Shown in pieces: positions 60,299-64,000 of a stretch of DNA of 64,000 nucleotides. The first letter of the stretch is position 1, and each line of letters starts with the position of its first letter. A program made the translations under genes and the position numbers. The DNA comes from Firmicutes bacterium ASF500 (lineage in GTDB: Bacteria > Bacillota > Clostridia > Oscillospirales > Oscillospiraceae): contig CP097573.1 in the NCBI GenBank assembly GCA_000492175.2, forward strand, positions 2,728,001 through 2,792,000, written 5' to 3'. The notes below the pieces were generated by a model that was given only the letters and a program-made list of their open reading frames with translations, did not search any database and had not been told where the DNA came from.

Positions 60299-60808
60299 GT
60301 GGAGACCGTACGCAGTCAAGAGGAGGTGGCCAGCCTCTACCGGCGGCATGTGGACATGGTGTATCAGATTTGTCTGATGCTCATGAAAAATGTCCCGGAC
60401 GCGGAGGACGCCGTCCAGACTGTTTTCCGCAAGGTGATGGAGTATGACAGGCCCTTCCGCGATCATGAGCACGAGAAGGCCTGGCTGATCGTCACCGCCC
60501 GGAACGAGTGCAGAAACCAGCTCAAGCACTGGTGGCGCACCCGCCGGGAGAGCGAGGAGGTTTTGAACACGCTGGCCTGGGAACAGCCCGAGGACGGGGC
60601 GCTGTGGGAGACCATCCTGCGCCTGCCGGAGAAATACCGGCTGGTGCTCTATCTCCACTACTACCAGGGCTATACCGCCCTGGAGACGGCGGAGATTTTG
60701 GGGAGGAACCCATCCACCGTCCGGGGGTGGCTGGTCCAGGCCAGAGGGAAGCTGAAGGAGCTGTTGGAGGCGGAGTCGTATGAAGGAAAAACTGAACCGG
60801 GTTTTTGA
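60299..60808 (+). CDS. ECF-type RNA polymerase sigma factor (copy 2)
   Basis: A sigma factor of 169 residues, similar along its full length to copy 1: HVDMVYQICLMLMKNVPDAE, WLIVTARNECRNQLKHWW and LPEKYRLVLYLHYYQGYT. GTG at 60299 is eight bases from GGGAGG; a TTG six bases earlier is too close. It overlaps the DUF4179 gene by 29 bases. Region 4 differs in the recognition helix (NPSTVRGWLVQ versus NPSTVRSRLVQ), so promoter preference could have shifted slightly. Confidence 0.92.
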   Translation: METVRSQEEVASLYRRHVDMVYQICLMLMKNVPDAEDAVQTVFRKVMEYDRPFRDHEHEKAWLIVTARNECRNQLKHWWRTRRESEEVLNTLAWEQPEDGALWETILRLPEKYRLVLYLHYYQGYTALETAEILGRNPSTVRGWLVQARGKLKELLEAESYEGKTEPGF

Positions 60809-61835
60809 CCAGGTAAAGCCCTCCCCCGAGGGGAGAGAACGGATGCTGGACCGCCTTCTCCAGACGGAAAGGAAGGACAGACCGGTGAAAAAATTAAAGA
60901 AGCTGACCGTAATCGGCATCGCCGCCGCGCTGATGGTCATCGTCATCTCCTGCACCGCCGCTGTGGTGACGGGGGTTGACCAGCGTATCCTGGATTTTTT
61001 GAACGCACAGCCTGCCCAGGAGGAGCTGATTTCCCCCTACGCTGTGCCGGTTAATATCACGATGAAGGACAATGGCGGGACGCTCAAAATTCGGCAGATG
61101 CTGGTTGACCGCTATTCGATGCTGCTGCTGATGGACTTCACCGTGCCGGACGGCGTTGATGTGACCAAGGCGGAACACCCTGCCCAGTGGATGGGGGCCG
61201 GATGGTATGTACGTGTCTGCGATTTCTTGGACAGCAACGGTTCCGAAATGGATGGCGCCGTAAATGCGGACTGGGTTTGCCTGGAGAGGGACACAGAGCA
61301 ACGGCGGATCACGTTTTTATACTACGAGTATCTTGCCGAGAGCAACACCAATGAGGTTCACAGCATCCGGTTTTCCGCCAGTGACCTGTGTGCTAAAGGC
61401 GGGGTGACGCTTCTCTCCGGCGACTGGTCCTGTGTGATTCCCGTTTCCAGTAATTCCGGCTGGGAAACCATCATGAATGAGGTGTATTGGACCGAAGGAA
61501 TAGAGGAGCGGATCACAGAGATCTATCTGTCTCCCATGACTCTCCATGTTACGTTAGAGCGGGATGTTCCGCTGGATGGGGATATAGATAGCTGGTCCGT
61601 ATTGAACTCCCCTGACGCTATAAACGACTTTGAATGGCTTCAAACGCAAATTATTCTGACAGACAAGGATGGTGAAGCGGTTGTTTATAAATTAAAGCGC
61701 GTTAGTGGCAATCCCCAGACACAAACACTCACCGTTGGCTTTGAGGAGATTATGGACCCGGCCCGGTTCCAGGGCGGGACGCTGACCATTTTTGGGCACG
61801 AAATCCCCTTGGACAATCTGGTCCCGGTGGAATAA
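60780..61835 (+). CDS. DUF4179 membrane protein, probable anti-sigma factor (copy 2)
   Basis: The 351-residue paralogue of the protein at 58947. Shared parts are LLQTERKDRPVKKLKKLTV before the membrane helix (about 42-64) and the ending LxIFGHEIPLDNLVPVE. The extracytoplasmic domain differs greatly from copy 1 in loops and is AT-richer toward its 3' end. The ATG at 60780 lies within the sigma gene, so translation is coupled. Terminator follows at 61875-61915. Confidence 0.82.
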   Translation: MKEKLNRVFDQVKPSPEGRERMLDRLLQTERKDRPVKKLKKLTVIGIAAALMVIVISCTAAVVTGVDQRILDFLNAQPAQEELISPYAVPVNITMKDNGGTLKIRQMLVDRYSMLLLMDFTVPDGVDVTKAEHPAQWMGAGWYVRVCDFLDSNGSEMDGAVNADWVCLERDTEQRRITFLYYEYLAESNTNEVHSIRFSASDLCAKGGVTLLSGDWSCVIPVSSNSGWETIMNEVYWTEGIEERITEIYLSPMTLHVTLERDVPLDGDIDSWSVLNSPDAINDFEWLQTQIILTDKDGEAVVYKLKRVSGNPQTQTLTVGFEEIMDPARFQGGTLTIFGHEIPLDNLVPVE

Positions 61836-61874
61836 GCGCCTCCCTCCTCAAGGGAGCCTGACCGGCTGAGCTTA

Positions 61875-61915
61875 TAAAAAATGACGCCTTCCTCAGAGGG
61901 GGCGTCATTTTTTTG
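61875..61915 (+). terminator. Terminator after the second sigma/DUF4179 operon
   Basis: AAATGACGCC pairs with GGCGTCATTT around a CTTCCTCAGAGG loop region, followed by seven T residues. Confidence 0.85.
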
Positions 61916-61996
61916 GTAAAATCAAGCTTTACCGGGTTGGGTATTTGTGATATACTAACTGTAACTGAGCCCAAAATTCTCAAGGAGGAGCGCGTT

Positions 61997-62539
61997 ATGG
62001 ACCTGACAGAGCGCACGGTAAGCAGTGAGACGATTTTCGAGGGCAAGATCATCAAGGTGACCCTGGACCAGGCCCGGCTGCCCAACGGCAGTCTGGCGGC
62101 GCGGGAGGTGGTCTACCACCCCGGCGGGGTGGCGGTGCTGGCCCTGGACGAGGACAACACCGTATATCTGGTCAAGCAGTTCCGCTATCCGCTCCAGGAG
62201 CTGCTTCTGGAGCTGCCCGCGGGCAAGCTGGACCACGGGTCGGAGGAGGACGCCCTGCTGGGGGCCCAGCGGGAGCTGAGCGAGGAGACCGGCCTGGAGG
62301 CGGCGAAATGGACCTATCTGGGCTATACCCTGGCCTCCCCCGGCTTCTGCACGGAGGCCCTTCACATGTATCTGGCCCAGGACCTGACCCGGAAGGGACA
62401 GCACCTGGACGAGGACGAATTTCTGGACGTGGTGACCATGCCCTTTGACCAGCTGGCCGGGCAGGTGATGGACGGGACCATCACCGACGGCAAAACGGTG
62501 TCCACCACGCTGAAGGTAAAGGTCCTGCTGGGCCTGTAA
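61997..62539 (+). CDS. NUDIX hydrolase, ADP-ribose pyrophosphatase type
   Basis: The 180-residue enzyme splits ADP-ribose or related nucleoside diphosphates to AMP and sugar phosphate. ELPAGKLDHGSEEDALLGAQ and RELSEETGLE form the Nudix box; the REL-EETG metal-binding part is intact, while the spacing before it is two residues longer than the standard GX5E. The N-terminal strand (SSETIFEGKIIKVTLDQARL) is typical of the ADPRase group. ATG at 61997 follows AAGGAGGAGCGCGTT. The PhoB-like regulator follows 22 bases later. Confidence 0.92.
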   Translation: MDLTERTVSSETIFEGKIIKVTLDQARLPNGSLAAREVVYHPGGVAVLALDEDNTVYLVKQFRYPLQELLLELPAGKLDHGSEEDALLGAQRELSEETGLEAAKWTYLGYTLASPGFCTEALHMYLAQDLTRKGQHLDEDEFLDVVTMPFDQLAGQVMDGTITDGKTVSTTLKVKVLLGL

Positions 62540-62561
62540 GACTGAAAAAGGAGATCGTGCA

Positions 62562-63266
62562 ATGGGAAAGACCGTCTTAATTGTAGAGGACGAGCAGAGC
62601 ATTGTGGACATTCTGTCCTATATCCTGACCAAGGAGGGCTACGACACCCTGGAGGCCCTGGACGGCCCCACCGGCCTCCAGCTGGCCCTGGAGCAGAACC
62701 CGGACCTGGTTCTGCTGGACCTGATGCTGCCCAAAATGGACGGCTTTGAGGTCTGCGAAAGAATCCGGGCGGCGGGGTCTATGGTGCCCATCGTCATGCT
62801 CACCGCCCGGGAGGAGGAGGACGACAAGGTCCGGGGCCTGGAGCTGGGGGCGGACGACTATATCATCAAGCCCTTTAAAAACCGGGAGCTCCTGGCCCGG
62901 GTGAAGGCCAACATCCGCCGGATGTCTATGACCACCCCCATCCCCCCGGCCCAGCCCGCCCCGGAGCTGACCCTGGGCGAGCGCCTGCGGGTGGACGAGG
63001 ACCGGGCCGCCGTGTTCAAGGACGGAGCGCCCCTGGACCTGACCCAGCGGGAGTACGACCTGATCCGCTTCCTGGCCGCCCGGCCGGGCAAGGTGTTCTC
63101 CCGGGAGGCCCTGATGGAGCACGTGTGGAATTACGAGGGCTATGTGGGCGACGTGCGGGCTGTGGACGTGGCCGTCCGCCGCCTGCGGGAGAAAATCGAG
63201 GACGACCCGGGGGCTCCCGTGTTCATCAAGACCAAGCGGGGGATGGGGTATTATTTCGGGGAGTGA
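62562..63266 (+). CDS. OmpR/PhoB-family response regulator
   Basis: The 234-residue protein has a receiver domain (acidic pocket E9/D10, phospho-acceptor in LVLLDLMLPKMDG near residue 53, K near residue 105 in YIIKPF) and a winged-helix C-terminal domain (LDLTQREYDLIRFLAARPGKVFSREALMEHVW and VAVRRLREKIEDDP). No kinase gene follows; the next plus-strand feature is a repeat. It is thus an orphan in this window, co-transcribed with the NUDIX gene. ATG follows AAAGGAGATCGTGCA. Confidence 0.93.
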   Translation: MGKTVLIVEDEQSIVDILSYILTKEGYDTLEALDGPTGLQLALEQNPDLVLLDLMLPKMDGFEVCERIRAAGSMVPIVMLTAREEEDDKVRGLELGADDYIIKPFKNRELLARVKANIRRMSMTTPIPPAQPAPELTLGERLRVDEDRAAVFKDGAPLDLTQREYDLIRFLAARPGKVFSREALMEHVWNYEGYVGDVRAVDVAVRRLREKIEDDPGAPVFIKTKRGMGYYFGE

Positions 63267-63280
63267 CGGGAGACACCGTG

Positions 63281-63352
63281 TGTAGGGGCGGATATCATCC
63301 GCCCGCCTGCGGTGCGTCCGTTTACCGCGGGCGGATGATATCCGCCCCTACA
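63281..63352. repeat. Family A repeat pair
   Basis: TGTAGGGGCGGATATCATCC and its mirror GGATGATATCCGCCCCTACA face each other over 28 bases. The right end reaches into the small minus-strand gene and provides its stop codon. Confidence 0.9.
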
Positions 63353-63611
63353 GACCAAGCGCCTGGACCATCTCCCCGCGCAGGCCGAGGCCCAGGGAGT
63401 AATAGGACTGGACCTCGTATTCGCTGTAGCGCATGAGCTGGGTGAAATATCGGTTGTACAGCTCGGGCCCGGCGGCGGCCCGGACCTGCTTCGCCAGGTC
63501 GCTGTATGCCTGTTCGGCCTCGGAAAATCCAGGCAGGGTCTTCCGCAGACGGTCCGCCGCCTCGTCTATCTCAACGTTTTTCCAAAGCAGTTCGGTAAGA
63601 AGCTCTTGCAT
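63348..63611 (-). CDS. Small helical protein of unknown function (87 aa)
   Basis: The product (MQELLTELLWKNVEIDEAAD..., ending LRGEMVQALGL) is acidic and helical, with no membrane segment. The ATG at 63611 lies nine bases after TTAGGAG; a GTG nine bases upstream is too near that site. It is expressed from a perfect consensus promoter covered by the 18-bp palindrome, opposite an XRE regulator, an arrangement typical of controlled small-gene pairs. The last residues and the TAG stop come from the family A repeat, so the C-terminus may be non-native. Confidence 0.65.
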   Translation of the reverse strand: MQELLTELLWKNVEIDEAADRLRKTLPGFSEAEQAYSDLAKQVRAAAGPELYNRYFTQLMRYSEYEVQSYYSLGLGLRGEMVQALGL

Positions 63612-63638
63612 TTTGGTCACTCCTAAGCTAAAATCATG

Positions 63639-63689
63639 TTCGCTTGTTGCGCATATTTAGATTATATATGCGCAACAAGCGAATGTCAA
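63639..63689. promoter_or_regulatory. Perfect 18-bp inverted repeat over a consensus promoter
   Basis: Bases 63639-63656 are exactly complementary to 63666-63683, with a nine-base centre. On the minus strand TTGACA (63689-63684) and TATAAT (63666-63661) have 17-base spacing, and the right arm fills the spacer exactly. Strong candidate operator of the XRE protein. Confidence 0.8.
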
Positions 63690-63707
63690 GAGGAATTACA
63701 GAAAATC

Positions 63708-63923
63708 ATGAAATTTAGTGAACGCATACGGATACTGCGGAAAGAGCGCGGTATCACACAAAAAGAAACCGCCGCCGGCCTTGGTATTGGATATCGGGCA
63801 TATCAGTGTTACGAACTGAATCAACGCTATCCGGATATTCACGGTCTGATAAACATCGCTAATTTCTTTGGTGTCAGTCTGGATTATCTGGTGGGTCTGT
63901 CCGACGTGAGAGAGCGCCAATAA
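63708..63923 (+). CDS. XRE-family helix-turn-helix regulator (71 aa)
   Basis: MKFSERIRILRKERGITQKE then TAAGLGIGYRAYQCYELNQR form a single-domain phage-type HTH, and FFGVSLDYLVGLSD is the usual ending of this family. ATG at 63708 is preceded by AAGAGGAATT at long spacing, so its translation may be weak, which suits a repressor. It is divergent from the 87-residue gene, and the 18-bp palindrome lies in the gap. Confidence 0.9.
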   Translation: MKFSERIRILRKERGITQKETAAGLGIGYRAYQCYELNQRYPDIHGLINIANFFGVSLDYLVGLSDVRERQ

Positions 63924-63929
63924 CCCCCG

Positions 63930-64000
63930 TCCCGCCCGCAGGCGGCAAGGCCCCCTTGCTAAAGGGGGCTGTCAGCGGCGTAAGCCGCTGACTGGGGGAT
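63930..64000. repeat. Partial palindromic repeat at the window end (family C-like)
   Basis: CCGCCCGCAGGCGG, CCCCCTTGCTAAAGGGGG and GTCAGCGGCGTAAGCCGCTGAC follow each other, related to modules at 60081 and 20236; the element runs past the edge. Confidence 0.65.

Overview
The window looks like chromosome of a GC-rich, spore-forming gut clostridium, most likely Oscillospiraceae (Flavonifractor / Intestinimonas / Dysosmobacter-like). The grounds are the spoIIA operon and spmAB, a T-box and a THI-box riboswitch, HPr kinase, MsmX-type sugar transport, strong GGAGG ribosome sites with many GTG/TTG starts, and many dispersed GC-rich palindromic repeats. The genus is inferred from gene content and repeat style, not from a marker gene. 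No rRNA, tRNA or CRISPR array was seen.

Layout. 1-1300: a two-component pair (AgrC-like kinase, partial, and LytTR regulator) with a 21-bp-phased direct repeat upstream. 1300-7600: a decayed mobile region holding a truncated exported-protein gene, a membrane-protein fragment, an internally deleted large serine recombinase, truncated traG/virD4, pcfB, an ArdA remnant, a YgiT/DUF4258/ribbon-helix-helix operon, and a RecA-like protein with a small partner. 7880-10500: aldose epimerase and an NSS transporter. 10700-22100: an N-acetylhexosamine locus: galE, nucleotidyltransferase, NahK-like kinase, PocR-AraC regulator, sugar ABC importer, nagB, nagA and an MsmX-type ATPase. 22100-24400: methyltransferase and MATE pump. 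24400-33050: a tightly packed seven-gene operon (TIM-barrel protein, VTC-domain protein, DUF4956, CotH kinase, large extracytoplasmic TIM-barrel protein, HEAT-repeat membrane protein, processive GT2 glycosyltransferase). It is the best candidate for an undescribed surface-glycan or polyphosphate-linked system, and it sits behind an ECF-type promoter and the stub of an ECF sigma gene. 33400-35800: XRE regulator, TPP riboswitch-thiT, HAD phosphatase. 35800-37260: spoIIAA-spoIIAB-sigF. 37400-43000: AraC regulator, chemoreceptor, spmAB, AbrB-like zinc protein, exported protein. 43300-45840: pcrA. 46000-48700: AT-rich DUF2089 gene, LysR, HIT, rpmB. 48850-55700: hprK, ROK kinase, aminotransferase, T-box, lipoprotein, alaS. 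56000-58300: small RHH protein, DUF4250, DUF4272, and a defective zeta-type toxin with its partner. 58400-61840: two paralogous ECF sigma / DUF4179 operons with the same promoter motif. 61900-64000: NUDIX hydrolase, PhoB-like regulator, a small protein and a divergent XRE regulator sharing a large palindrome.

How it fits together. The 10.7-22.1 kb genes can import an amino-sugar glycan, phosphorylate HexNAc at C1, activate and epimerise it, and also deacetylate and deaminate GlcNAc-6-P, so the cell can send the sugar to biosynthesis or glycolysis. HPrK and the ROK kinase belong to the wider carbon control. The ECF sigma factors at 58.5 and 60.3 kb share a CAAC-N18-GTNT promoter with the region upstream of the seven-gene surface operon, suggesting that envelope signalling drives it. 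Several repeat families (called A, B, C and D here) are scattered between operons, nest inside one another, and in places reach into coding sequence.
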